Assembly: GCA_903908015.1 (NCBI GenBank)
Contig: CAIVQI010000175.1
Span: 1-7,035 of the forward strand
Source: an uncultured Bacteroidota bacterium
GTDB taxonomy: Bacteria > Bacteroidota > Bacteroidia > UBA7662
DNA length: 7,035 bases
Direction: 5' to 3'
Shown piece after piece: positions 1-6,618 of this stretch. Made by a program: the position numbers and the translations under genes. How positions within the stretch are numbered: the first letter of the stretch is position 1; each line of letters opens with the position of its first letter. Below the pieces are notes generated by a model. That model saw nothing but the letters and a program-made list of their open reading frames with translations. It had not been told where the DNA came from and searched no databases.

Positions 1-25
1 AACACGATGGCGGATAGGAGCAGTC

Positions 26-562
26 TTAGCGTGAATGACTCGAAGTGTGGCGCACGTCCTCTACCGTGTAAAAAGCGTTGGGATTGTGCGCATGCACGAG
101 CGTCAGCGCATCAGGCAGGTTTTTTCTTTTGATGAGGGTAAACAGGACGCTCACATCACCCTGACTTCCCCGTGCACCGAGGAGGGTGACGCCATAACCC
201 CGGGAGCGCAGGGCTTCCATCAATTCATCGGCGGGTAGGGCGGTGATGACGCGTAACAACAAATTACCCAAAGCAAGCCGCTCCTCAATCTTGAGTCCTG
301 TATAATTTCCCGCGGCAAATCCCCCAGCCCATGCCAGGTAGCTCGGCCAATTGTCGGCGTAGCGCATGATTTGCGACATCGCCACAATCCAAATGAGCAC
401 TTCAAAAAACCCCAATACTGGAGCAATTTGTCGCAAACCACGCGCCGTAAAAATAAGGCGAAGGGTACCAATGGTGACGTCCGTGAGCCGCGCCAAAAAA
501 ATCAATAATGGGATGACAAACCACCGCAACGTATCTTCTGAAAAATAGGATTCGAGGGGCAT
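26..562 (-). CDS. UPF0316/DUF2179 family membrane protein
   Basis: This 178-residue protein matches the UPF0316 family (YebE-like proteins of Bacillus) by recognisable pattern. An N-terminal part has about three hydrophobic helices (roughly residues 13-35, 44-66 and 70-88), followed by a soluble C-terminal DUF2179 domain (about 105-172). Family hallmarks visible are the stretch around GFFEVLIWIV (51-60), GFAAGNYTGLKIEERLALGN (81-100), the RGYGVT turn (121-126) and a terminal segment with PNAFYTVEDVR. The family's biochemical role is not established; a DUF2179 domain also occurs in YitT-type membrane proteins. I chose the ATG at 562, which lies 2 bases after the stop of the upstream gene and begins right before the first helix. 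An upstream ATG at 613 would add 17 polar residues and overlap that gene by about 49 bases. The tight spacing suggests translation coupled to the upstream gene. Family assignment is confident; function is unknown. Confidence 0.88.
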   Translation of the reverse strand: MPLESYFSEDTLRWFVIPLLIFLARLTDVTIGTLRLIFTARGLRQIAPVLGFFEVLIWIVAMSQIMRYADNWPSYLAWAGGFAAGNYTGLKIEERLALGNLLLRVITALPADELMEALRSRGYGVTLLGARGSQGDVSVLFTLIKRKNLPDALTLVHAHNPNAFYTVEDVRHTSSHSR

Positions 563-564
563 AA

Positions 565-987
565 TTATGCGGTGATTGGCATCCACCGAAGAGCCAGTTG
601 ATGACCAAGCCATGCCATGGGCAAATAGGCCAAGCCGAGATCAACAGCCTCAAACCAAAACGGAGCGGGCAGAATAACGGCCATATAGATGCCCCCCGCC
701 ATAAACAGTACCCCAAAAATAGCTGGGAGCCAGAAATTGCGGTTTCGTGAGATGAGCGTAGCCAACAAAGCTGCTACAAAACTACCTGAGGCATGCGCCA
801 GAAAAGGGAACACAAAATGCTCGGCGTGCATCAAAGGAATAGACGCGTAGAGTGATTCAGGAGTATTGCCCGACAAACCTCCGGGTAGTGGAATAAGCCT
901 ATGACCCAATGTTACTAGCGCACTGTTCACAAGAGTTCCCGTCAAAACAGCGACCACAATGGCTGAAAAAAGGCGCAGCATTCGCAT
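565..987 (-). CDS. Small four-helix integral membrane protein, function unknown
   Basis: This 140-residue protein has four predicted hydrophobic segments (about 5-27, 57-79, 86-106 and 113-133 from the ATG at 987). Between helices one and two is a loop with NSALVTLGHRLIPLPGG (21-37). Helix two carries HASGSFVAALLATLISRNR (65-83), a small-residue-rich pattern seen in uncharacterised small membrane proteins of many bacteria. I cannot assign a function. The start is uncertain: ATG at 987, ATG at 981 (two codons later) and a GTG at 1023 are all in frame. The ATGs are preferred because they place the first helix near the N-terminus and leave room for the promoter-like element at 992-999. It is the first gene of a two-gene minus-strand unit with the UPF0316 gene, and it diverges from the amylase gene. 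Confidence 0.75.
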   Translation of the reverse strand: MRMLRLFSAIVVAVLTGTLVNSALVTLGHRLIPLPGGLSGNTPESLYASIPLMHAEHFVFPFLAHASGSFVAALLATLISRNRNFWLPAIFGVLFMAGGIYMAVILPAPFWFEAVDLGLAYLPMAWLGHQLALRWMPITA

Positions 988-991
988 CGGA

Positions 992-999
992 CAAAAATA
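992..999 (-). promoter_or_regulatory. Candidate Bacteroidota -7 promoter element for the minus-strand membrane-protein pair
   Basis: Read on the minus strand this is TATTTTTG, an exact match to the Bacteroidota -7 consensus TAnnTTTG. It lies just upstream of the ATGs at 987 and 981, so transcription would begin at or very near the start codon and the mRNA would be nearly leaderless. No clear TTG (-33) element is seen at the usual distance. The match lies partly inside an inverted repeat and in an AT-rich patch, so chance is possible. Confidence 0.4.
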
Positions 1000-1020
1000 C
1001 CCAATTAGAATTGGTATTTT
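994..1020. repeat. Near-perfect inverted repeat between divergent genes, operator-like
   Basis: The left arm aaaatacccaatt (994-1006) and right arm aattggtatttt (1009-1020) are reverse complements except for one extra C in the left arm, and are separated by two bases. It lies between the start of the minus-strand membrane-protein gene and that of the plus-strand amylase gene, and overlaps the candidate promoter at 992-999. A dimeric regulator site is one reading. It is too AT-rich and lacks the polarity to be a convincing terminator for either direction. Confidence 0.5.
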
Positions 1021-1044
1021 CACGGTTTATCTGAATGACCACTC

Positions 1045-3492
1045 ATGAATCGTATTAAATCCATGAAAACAGTATTCTCCAAAGGGATCCCCCGATTTTT
1101 TTCTCGTTTACTTTTTGTGGCGCTGTGGACAGCCCCCATTCTATCTGGCTGCAAAAAGGGAATGGCGCCCATTCCTACGGGTGACCACATCACCGGACTG
1201 GCGTCGCCCGTGCAATTAAATGCTGACAGTACCCTATTGTTCTTATCGGACTACCTCGATAACCCGGGCAGCCTCAGCAGTTGGGCCTTGCCTGAAGGAT
1301 TCGAAGGGCGTTTATCGGCGGATAGTAGCCAAATGTGGCTCTTCCACCCGGATAGCATCACCCAAACCCTTTCGACGATGGCCTTAAATTGCGGGTCGTC
1401 GCGCTACGACCTTCTGTTGCGCCGTTCGCGCAAACAAACTGTTGTGCTGAGCTATACCCCCAAAGAAGACCTGGCGAATGCGGTGAGCCTCGTGGGCGAT
1501 ATGAATGGCTGGAACCCCACAAAAAGTCCGATGACCGCCGTGGCGGGTAGCTTTCGCATCGACCTGAACCTCGACCCGGGCTTTTATCCCTACCAGTTTG
1601 TGGTCGATGGCACCTGGATGCTAGACCCCGACAACCCCTTGCAGCGTGACAATGGTGCAGGTGGACTCAATTCACTGCTGGAGGTGAAGGCCACTGACCC
1701 CAACCTCCTGCCGCGCTTGCGTACCATCCGACAGCTGGATGACCCAGAGGGCAAACTGCTCATTGGACTGGACCGTGCACCAGGAAAATTGCTCGTTTTT
1801 TGGGAAAATCACCTACTTCCTGATGCTTTTCTGCTGAAGGGCGATTCTGGCGTGGTGCAACTGACCATCCCCAAAGAGGCCTTCGGCCTTGAGCGATCGC
1901 ATCTTCGCGTGTATGCCCACAACGAATCGGGCGAATCGAACGACCTGCTCATCCCCCTACAAAAAGGAAAAGTGGTCATGCAGGCGGATAGTCTTGGTCA
2001 ACTCGACCTACACCAACAGCGCATGTACTTTGTGTTTGTGGACCGCTTCTTCAACGGCGATTCCACCAATGACCGTCCGGTCAACGACCCGCGGGTGCAT
2101 CCACGGGCCAATTATTGGGGAGGAGATATAGCGGGCATCATCAACCGCATCGAGAGCGGCTACTTCCGCGATTTGGGGGTGAATTCCATCTGGATTTCCC
2201 CGATTGGCCGCAACCCCGACGGGGCTTACCAAGAATGGCCCGAGCCCCGTAGATACTATTCTGGCTACCATGGCTACTGGCCCACTTCTTCATCGCAGGT
2301 CGACCCCCGCATGGGTACGGAAGCGGAGTTGAAGACGTTGATTGATGTGGCGCACAAAAACGGCATCCGGGTGCTGCTCGACTATGTGGCCAACCACGTG
2401 CACCAGGAGCACCCCCTCATGCAGCAACATCCCGATTGGAAAACACCGCTCGACCTTCCGGATGGCCGCAAGAACATCCGTATTTGGGATGAGCATCGAC
2501 TCACCACCTGGTTTGATACGTTTATGCCGAGCCTCGACCTGGAGCGGCCCGAAGTGGCCGAAGCCATGAGCGACAGCGCCCTCTTTTGGATGACCCAATA
2601 CGATTTTGATGGATTCCGCCACGATGCTACCAAGCACATCCCCGAAGATTTCTGGCGCAGGCTATCGCATAAGCTCAAAACCCGCGTGGTGAAGTCACGC
2701 GGCCGGCCTTTGTACCAAATCGGCGAAACCTTCGGAAGCCGCGAACTGATTGGTCAGTACATTGGCAGCGGCATGATTGATGCGCAGTTTGACTTCAACC
2801 TCTACTTCGACGCGCGCAGTATGCTGGCCAACGACCAGCAACCCCTCAGCCGCCTGTGGTCGTCGCTCGATGAGAGCATGCGCTACTACGGCCACCACAA
2901 CCTCATGGGCAATATTTCGGGCAACCACGACCTGGCGCGCTTCATTACCTATGCCTCGGGCGCACTGCGTTTTGATGAGGACGACCGCGCCGCCGGCTGG
3001 GGTCGCGACATCCAGATCAAAGACACCCTGGGGTATCCAAGACTGAGGCAACTGCTCTCGTTCATCACCACGATTCCGGGGGTGCCGGTGGTCTACTACG
3101 GCGACGACATCGGAATGCCTGGCGCGGGCGACCCCGACAACCGTCGGCCGATGCGGTTCACCGATCTCTCCGACCAGGAAATCCGCACCCGTCTCCACCT
3201 TTCAACCCTTTACCGAGTCCGTGGACAAAGCATGGCGCTGACTTATGGGGAAACGGAACTCGTGGAAACGGACGATAACCGATTGGCGTTTATGCGCAAC
3301 TATTTTGGGGAGGGTGCCGTGGTGTGCATCAACCGAAGCGCTGAAGAGCAAACCTTCCAAATCCCTGTGCCCGCTCATTTTCGTCGCGATGAAATCATGG
3401 GACACCTCGGCAATCCACTGGCCATGGCCAATGATACCACGCTCGTGACCACCGTGGCACCCTACAGCACGGAAATCATCACCTTTAAATAA
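1045..3492 (+). CDS. GH13 alpha-amylase-family lipoprotein with CBM48-like domain
   Basis: A predicted lipid-anchored glycoside hydrolase of 815 residues acting on alpha-1,4/1,6-glucans. A signal peptide ends in the lipobox LSGC with Cys36. Residues 40-130 match no domain I recognise. Residues 131-200 resemble a CBM48 glycogen-binding fold (VSLVGDMNGWNP, then FVVDGTWMLDPDNP). About 225-315 looks like a beta-sandwich linker. The GH13 barrel starts near 325 (FVFVDRFFNGDSTND). Its conserved regions are all present: DYVANH (446-451), GFRHDATKH with Arg525 and nucleophile Asp527, IGETFG with acid/base Glu561, and GNHD with Asp629. YYGDDIGMPGAGDPDNRR (684-701) recalls neopullulanase/cyclomaltodextrinase relatives. 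A beta-rich C-domain ends the protein. No acidic cluster follows Cys36, so surface export is not indicated. An ATG at 1063 is an alternative start giving a more typical signal peptide. The gene is probably co-transcribed with the amidohydrolase 11 bases downstream. Exact substrate is not deducible. Confidence 0.93.
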   Translation: MNRIKSMKTVFSKGIPRFFSRLLFVALWTAPILSGCKKGMAPIPTGDHITGLASPVQLNADSTLLFLSDYLDNPGSLSSWALPEGFEGRLSADSSQMWLFHPDSITQTLSTMALNCGSSRYDLLLRRSRKQTVVLSYTPKEDLANAVSLVGDMNGWNPTKSPMTAVAGSFRIDLNLDPGFYPYQFVVDGTWMLDPDNPLQRDNGAGGLNSLLEVKATDPNLLPRLRTIRQLDDPEGKLLIGLDRAPGKLLVFWENHLLPDAFLLKGDSGVVQLTIPKEAFGLERSHLRVYAHNESGESNDLLIPLQKGKVVMQADSLGQLDLHQQRMYFVFVDRFFNGDSTNDRPVNDPRVHPRANYWGGDIAGIINRIESGYFRDLGVNSIWISPIGRNPDGAYQEWPEPRRYYSGYHGYWPTSSSQVDPRMGTEAELKTLIDVAHKNGIRVLLDYVANHVHQEHPLMQQHPDWKTPLDLPDGRKNIRIWDEHRLTTWFDTFMPSLDLERPEVAEAMSDSALFWMTQYDFDGFRHDATKHIPEDFWRRLSHKLKTRVVKSRGRPLYQIGETFGSRELIGQYIGSGMIDAQFDFNLYFDARSMLANDQQPLSRLWSSLDESMRYYGHHNLMGNISGNHDLARFITYASGALRFDEDDRAAGWGRDIQIKDTLGYPRLRQLLSFITTIPGVPVVYYGDDIGMPGAGDPDNRRPMRFTDLSDQEIRTRLHLSTLYRVRGQSMALTYGETELVETDDNRLAFMRNYFGEGAVVCINRSAEEQTFQIPVPAHFRRDEIMGHLGNPLAMANDTTLVTTVAPYSTEIITFK

Positions 3493-3503
3493 GAAATGGG
3501 CTG

Positions 3504-5294
3504 ATGAGACGCTTTCTTCGTGCATTCCTGCTGGTTTCCTCCTTATATCTGCTGGGTTGTCGCGATAAAATGGAGGTCGATTGCCTCTATTTCAACGGCA
3601 CTGTATACCTCTTGGATTCTGCGTTTTCTCAGGCGCAGGCTTTGGCCGTTACAGAAGGTCGGGTGGTGGATGCGGGTGACCTGCGCACCATGCTCATTCG
3701 ATATCGGTTCAAGGACAGTGTGGATTTGAAGGGTGGATCCCTATACCCGGGTTTCATCGATGCCCATTGTCACTTTGTGGGCTACGGAAAAAGTTTGGGT
3801 GAAGTGGATCTGCGCGGCACCCGTTCGTGGGATGAAGTGGTTGAACGACTGTTGCCATACCGCAAAAACCCCGGTGACACGAGTTGGTTGATTGGAAGAG
3901 GTTGGGATCAAAACGACTGGGCGGTGAAGGAATTCCCGGATCGGGCGTTGCTCGATAGCCTATTTCCCAACCGACCAGTATTGTTGTCGCGTGTAGACGG
4001 TCACGCCGTAGTGGTGAATGAATATGCCCTGCGCACAACACAGTTTGAGGTCAATGGTACGCACTTCATGGGAAGAAACACGACCAAGTTTACCCCCACC
4101 AAGCTTGCCCCCACCAAGCTTGCCAATGGAGACAAAAATAGTGGGCTTGACAGGCCCTACAGGGCTGCGGCACAGGGTGCAAGTCAGCGTATTTCAGGGG
4201 GTGAAGCATTGAAACGGCTGGATGGATCGCTGTCGGGGGTACTCATTGACAATGCGGCAGACGTGATCCAGGCCAAGATCCCAAAACCCAGCATTGAATC
4301 TTGGAAAAAAGCTGTTATGGCGGCACAGCGCGCCTGCCACGCCGTGGGACTCACCAGTGTTCATGATGCTGGACTCGACGAGCAACAATTGGAAGCCCTC
4401 CGGATGCTCGAACGCGAAAACAAATTGAGTATGGGGGTATATGCGATGGTGAGCGCAACCCCCGATCAGCTTGTCCGGTATTTGTCTCGCCCCCCCTACC
4501 GCGGACAACAACTGCACATCCGCAGTTTTAAGTTTTTTGCTGATGGCGCCCTGGGTTCGCGCGGCGCACGACTTTTGGAGCCCTATCACGACCGAGAGGG
4601 GCATATCGGGTTGTGGGTGACATCGCCCGATACCCTTGCCTTTTATGCCCCATTATTGGCGCAAGCGGGCTACCAAATGAACACGCATTGCATTGGCGAT
4701 GCAGCGAACAGAGCGGTCCTTCAACTCTACAGCCGCAGCCTGTTGGCCTATGCACAGTCGACCGGATCCCATCCTGCCACTGCACGCTGGCGGATCGAAC
4801 ATGCTCAAGTCGTAAATCCTGATGACCGCGCAGTGTTTCGTTCTGTCGGGGTTGTGCCCTCCGTTCAACCCACCCATGCCACAAGCGACATGTACTGGGC
4901 TGGAGATCGGCTGGGTCCAGACCGTCTACCGCATGCCTATGCATACCGAGACCTACTTTCGCTGAATGGCTGGCTGCCCCTCGGCACCGACTTCCCAGTC
5001 GAAGAGATTAGTCCACTCAAAACCTTTTTATCAGCCGTTTTTCGCACCGATTCTGCGGGTTATCCGAAAGGAGGATTTCTCCCCAATCAGGCGCTCAGCA
5101 GGCGTCAGGCCCTCAGAGGGATGACGGATTGGGCGGCACGTGCTGCTTTCGAGGAAGATGAACGTGGGCGGCTTTTACCAGGAATGAATGCTGATTTGGT
5201 GTGGCTCGACACTGACCTGATGCAGGCAAGCTTCCCCGAAATCCGTCGCGCCCGGGTATTGGGTACCTGGGCGCGGGGAAAGCGGGTTTATTAG
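3504..5294 (+). CDS. YtcJ-like metal-dependent amidohydrolase, lipoprotein
   Basis: A 596-residue member of the amidohydrolase superfamily, Amidohydro_3 type (YtcJ-like; the characterised relative I know is NfdA, an N-substituted formamide deformylase). A short signal peptide ends in lipobox LLGC with Cys19, so it is probably anchored in the periplasm or outer membrane. A small N-terminal beta domain (about 24-80) leads to PGFIDAHCH, with metal ligands His88 and His90. Other expected active-site residues are Lys343 in SFKFFADGALGSRGA, His395 in NTHCIGDAANR, His433 in RIEHAQ and Asp496 in PLGTDFPVE. The C-terminal part rejoins the beta domain (LLPGMNADLVWLDTDL). The substrate cannot be deduced. 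Residues about 180-235 contain a lineage-specific-looking insertion with three pentapeptide repeats. The start at 3504 is 11 bases after the amylase stop and gives a compact signal peptide, which supports an operon. Confidence 0.9.
   Translation: MRRFLRAFLLVSSLYLLGCRDKMEVDCLYFNGTVYLLDSAFSQAQALAVTEGRVVDAGDLRTMLIRYRFKDSVDLKGGSLYPGFIDAHCHFVGYGKSLGEVDLRGTRSWDEVVERLLPYRKNPGDTSWLIGRGWDQNDWAVKEFPDRALLDSLFPNRPVLLSRVDGHAVVVNEYALRTTQFEVNGTHFMGRNTTKFTPTKLAPTKLANGDKNSGLDRPYRAAAQGASQRISGGEALKRLDGSLSGVLIDNAADVIQAKIPKPSIESWKKAVMAAQRACHAVGLTSVHDAGLDEQQLEALRMLERENKLSMGVYAMVSATPDQLVRYLSRPPYRGQQLHIRSFKFFADGALGSRGARLLEPYHDREGHIGLWVTSPDTLAFYAPLLAQAGYQMNTHCIGDAANRAVLQLYSRSLLAYAQSTGSHPATARWRIEHAQVVNPDDRAVFRSVGVVPSVQPTHATSDMYWAGDRLGPDRLPHAYAYRDLLSLNGWLPLGTDFPVEEISPLKTFLSAVFRTDSAGYPKGGFLPNQALSRRQALRGMTDWAARAAFEEDERGRLLPGMNADLVWLDTDLMQASFPEIRRARVLGTWARGKRVY
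4080..4124 (+). repeat. Three in-frame 15-base tandem repeats in the amidohydrolase gene
   Basis: Two identical in-frame units cccaccaagcttgcc (4095-4109 and 4110-4124) follow a diverged copy acgaccaagtttacc (4080-4094), 11 of 15 bases the same. They encode TTKFT, PTKLA, PTKLA at residues 193-207. They fall in a poorly conserved stretch before the GSLSGVLIDNA segment. Replication slippage is the simplest origin. Confidence 0.9.
5247..5275 (+). other. Strong GC-rich hairpin at the 3' end of the amidohydrolase gene
   Basis: Arms cgcgcccgggta (5247-5258) and tacctgggcgcg (5264-5275) pair over 12 positions in plus-strand RNA (one G-U) around a five-base loop, ttggg. It ends 16 bases before the first base of the stop codon. 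No T-run follows on either strand, so it is not a standard intrinsic terminator. It could act as an mRNA 3'-end stabiliser or a pause site for either convergent transcript, or reflect codon choice in RARVLGTWARG. Confidence 0.5.
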
Positions 5295-5301
5295 GGTGGC
5301 T

Positions 5302-5982
5302 TTATGGGGTGTCGATCTTTTTCTCGTCTTCAGGCAGTCTGAAGTCTTTTTTATACACCATTTGGTAGAGCTTCTTGCGGTAACGAACATTTTCGTTCAG
5401 AATCTCATTCCCATCCTGCATCGCTCTTTGCTTTTCATGCATTTCATAACGAATCATCCTGTCTGTCCGCCAGTTGGATGAACGGATTTGTAAAACGCCC
5501 TGAAGATCACATCCGCTGAAGGTGATGGTCCAGCCGGGCTCATTCTGGTGGCGCTCAACAAGGCGGGAAAAGGTTTGAGAATCATATTTTCGGGATGAAT
5601 TTTCCATACCGTCTGAAAATACCATAATGACCACCTCTTCCTTTTCGGGGTCAATAGGTCCATCTATGGCGTTTGCAGCCCATTCGATGGCTTGTCCGGC
5701 CGCATCAAATAGCGCTGTATTGCCACCGGCGCTGTATTCCCGTGGGGTGAGCGGTCTGAATTGCTCAATGTTCTGCCCCGTATAAAGCCATTCAAGCTGA
5801 TTGTTGAACACGAGAAGGTGTAGGCGAATGTTGGTGTTCGACTCCTTGGCCGAACTGCTGAGTTCCAACAGGCTTCTGTTGATTTCATCGCGTACCTCAT
5901 CGATCTGGTCTTTCATCGAACCGCTTCGATCGGCCACTAAATAATAGTGAAGAATTTTGGGGGGAAGCTGGGTGTTTTCCAT
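5302..5982 (-). CDS. Stand-alone VWA-domain protein with intact MIDAS
   Basis: A 226-residue protein consisting mainly of a von Willebrand factor A domain. The metal-ion-dependent adhesion site (MIDAS) is complete: DRSGS with Asp18, Ser20 and Ser22; Thr89 in AGGNTALFDA; and Asp124 in VFSDGMENSS. The domain runs from about residue 10 to 170. The tail (about 171-226) is highly charged (MHEKQRAMQDGNEILNENVR, then Lys/Arg-rich), probably helical. No signal peptide or membrane helix is seen, so it is predicted cytosolic. VWA domains bind partners through a divalent metal, but no partner such as a MoxR-type ATPase is adjacent. The ATG at 5982 was chosen because an upstream ATG at 6033 would add 17 residues not typical of the fold. 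The gene converges on the amidohydrolase gene with only 7 bases between stops. Domain identity is firm; the biological role is unknown. Confidence 0.88.
   Translation of the reverse strand: MENTQLPPKILHYYLVADRSGSMKDQIDEVRDEINRSLLELSSSAKESNTNIRLHLLVFNNQLEWLYTGQNIEQFRPLTPREYSAGGNTALFDAAGQAIEWAANAIDGPIDPEKEEVVIMVFSDGMENSSRKYDSQTFSRLVERHQNEPGWTITFSGCDLQGVLQIRSSNWRTDRMIRYEMHEKQRAMQDGNEILNENVRYRKKLYQMVYKKDFRLPEDEKKIDTP
5328..5352 (+). terminator. Possible intrinsic terminator for the amylase-amidohydrolase operon
   Basis: A stem cttcag (5328-5333) and ctgaag (5339-5344) with a five-base loop is followed by tc and six Ts (5347-5352). It begins 34 bases after the amidohydrolase stop and lies inside the 3' end of the convergent VWA gene. 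Orientation and position fit termination of the plus-strand operon. The six-pair stem has only moderate GC, so strength is doubtful. Confidence 0.4.
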
Positions 5983-6070
5983 GGTTTTTGGTTTAAAGTG
6001 AAGCCGCAATATTCGTATTCGGCAGGGGGCCAAGTCAAGAATAACAACCTTGTCGTCATAGGATCATTCA

Positions 6071-6100
6071 TTGGGATATGGTATATTCGAACTAAATTTT
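6071..6100 (+). promoter_or_regulatory. Candidate promoter for the DUF1801 gene
   Basis: TTG at 6071-6073 is followed after 19 bases by TAAATTTT (6093-6100), one mismatch from the Bacteroidota -7 element TAnnTTTG, at an accepted spacing. Transcription would start a few bases before the ATG at 6110. The T-rich run of eight Ts makes a chance match plausible. The minus-strand side of this 127-base divergent gap has only a weaker candidate (TATTCTTG, 6043-6036) for the VWA gene. Confidence 0.35.
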
Positions 6101-6109
6101 TTTTCCGAC

Positions 6110-6565
6110 ATGAAGGCATCACCTGAAATTGACGCGTATCAAAACGGGATCCCGGAGCCTTGGTTAACTGCCTTTCAACAGATGAGGACGAGCATCGGGC
6201 GCAATATTCCTTCAGGGTTTGAAGAGGCAATGAGTTACGGAATGCCCGCCTTTGTCGTTCCCCATGCGCTGTACCCTGCTGGTTATCATTGCAGGCCAGC
6301 CGAACCACTTCCCTTCATCAGTCTTGCCATGCAGAAGAACTTTCTGGCCCTCTACCACATGGGGCTATATGCGCATCCGCCCCTGCTGGACTGGTTCACC
6401 CGCGAGTGGGCCCTTCAAGCCGCGGGACTAAAGCTCGATATGGGCAAAAGCTGCATCCGTTTCAAAAAACCTGAGTCCATCCCCTTTGCCCTGATCGAGG
6501 ACCTTGCCCGCCAAATGAGTGTAGCGGATTGGGTTCGGCTGTATGAGCATCAATTGAAGCGTTGA
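6110..6565 (+). CDS. DUF1801 domain-containing protein
   Basis: A 151-residue soluble protein of the DUF1801 family, a group without settled function that includes small Bacillus proteins such as YdhG. Recognisable family segments are EEAMSYGMPAF (38-48), the VPHALYPAGYHC stretch (50-61), PFISLAMQKNFLALYHMGLY (68-87), and the C-terminal signature MGKSCIRFKKPESIPFALI (111-129). The domain fills almost the whole protein, and the length is normal. No signal peptide is seen, so it is likely cytosolic. The ATG at 6110 is preferred. An in-frame TTG at 6071 would add 13 residues and coincides with the candidate promoter. It diverges from the VWA gene and is followed 53 bases later by apt on the same strand. 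Family assignment is confident; no function is inferred. Confidence 0.88.
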   Translation: MKASPEIDAYQNGIPEPWLTAFQQMRTSIGRNIPSGFEEAMSYGMPAFVVPHALYPAGYHCRPAEPLPFISLAMQKNFLALYHMGLYAHPPLLDWFTREWALQAAGLKLDMGKSCIRFKKPESIPFALIEDLARQMSVADWVRLYEHQLKR

Positions 6566-6592
6566 ATAGGTGCGCAAGATGACCACAAGTCG

Positions 6593-6599
6593 TATTTTG
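6593..6599 (+). promoter_or_regulatory. Weak candidate -7 element upstream of apt
   Basis: TATTTTG lies 19 bases before the apt ATG, resembling TAnnTTTG with one base missing from the spacer. No TTG is seen at the usual -33 distance. Readthrough from the DUF1801 gene across the 53-base gap is equally possible. Confidence 0.2.
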
Positions 6600-6618
6600 C
6601 CCCCGCTAAACAACGCCC

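Noticed and set aside
1021..1044. A promoter for the plus-strand amylase gene
   Set aside because: No TTG plus TAnnTTTG pair at acceptable spacing was found; the nearest matches (TAGAATTG at 1006, TATCTGAA at 1028) lack a properly spaced -33 element.
2695..3198. A 167-codon open frame on the minus strand within the amylase gene, and other long antisense frames (such as 2290-2637 and 4528-4944)
   Set aside because: They lie opposite well-recognised coding regions, have Val/Ala/Arg/His-rich composition typical of antisense frames in GC-rich genes, and show no known motif.
5247..5275. Reading the strong hairpin as an intrinsic terminator of the VWA gene on the minus strand
   Set aside because: No T-run follows on that strand, and the G-U pair becomes a C/A mismatch there; it is kept only as an unassigned hairpin.
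6009..6089. A repeated 7-base word (atattcg) in the VWA/DUF1801 divergent gap
   Set aside because: Seven bases in direct orientation at irregular spacing is within chance expectation for an AT-rich gap.
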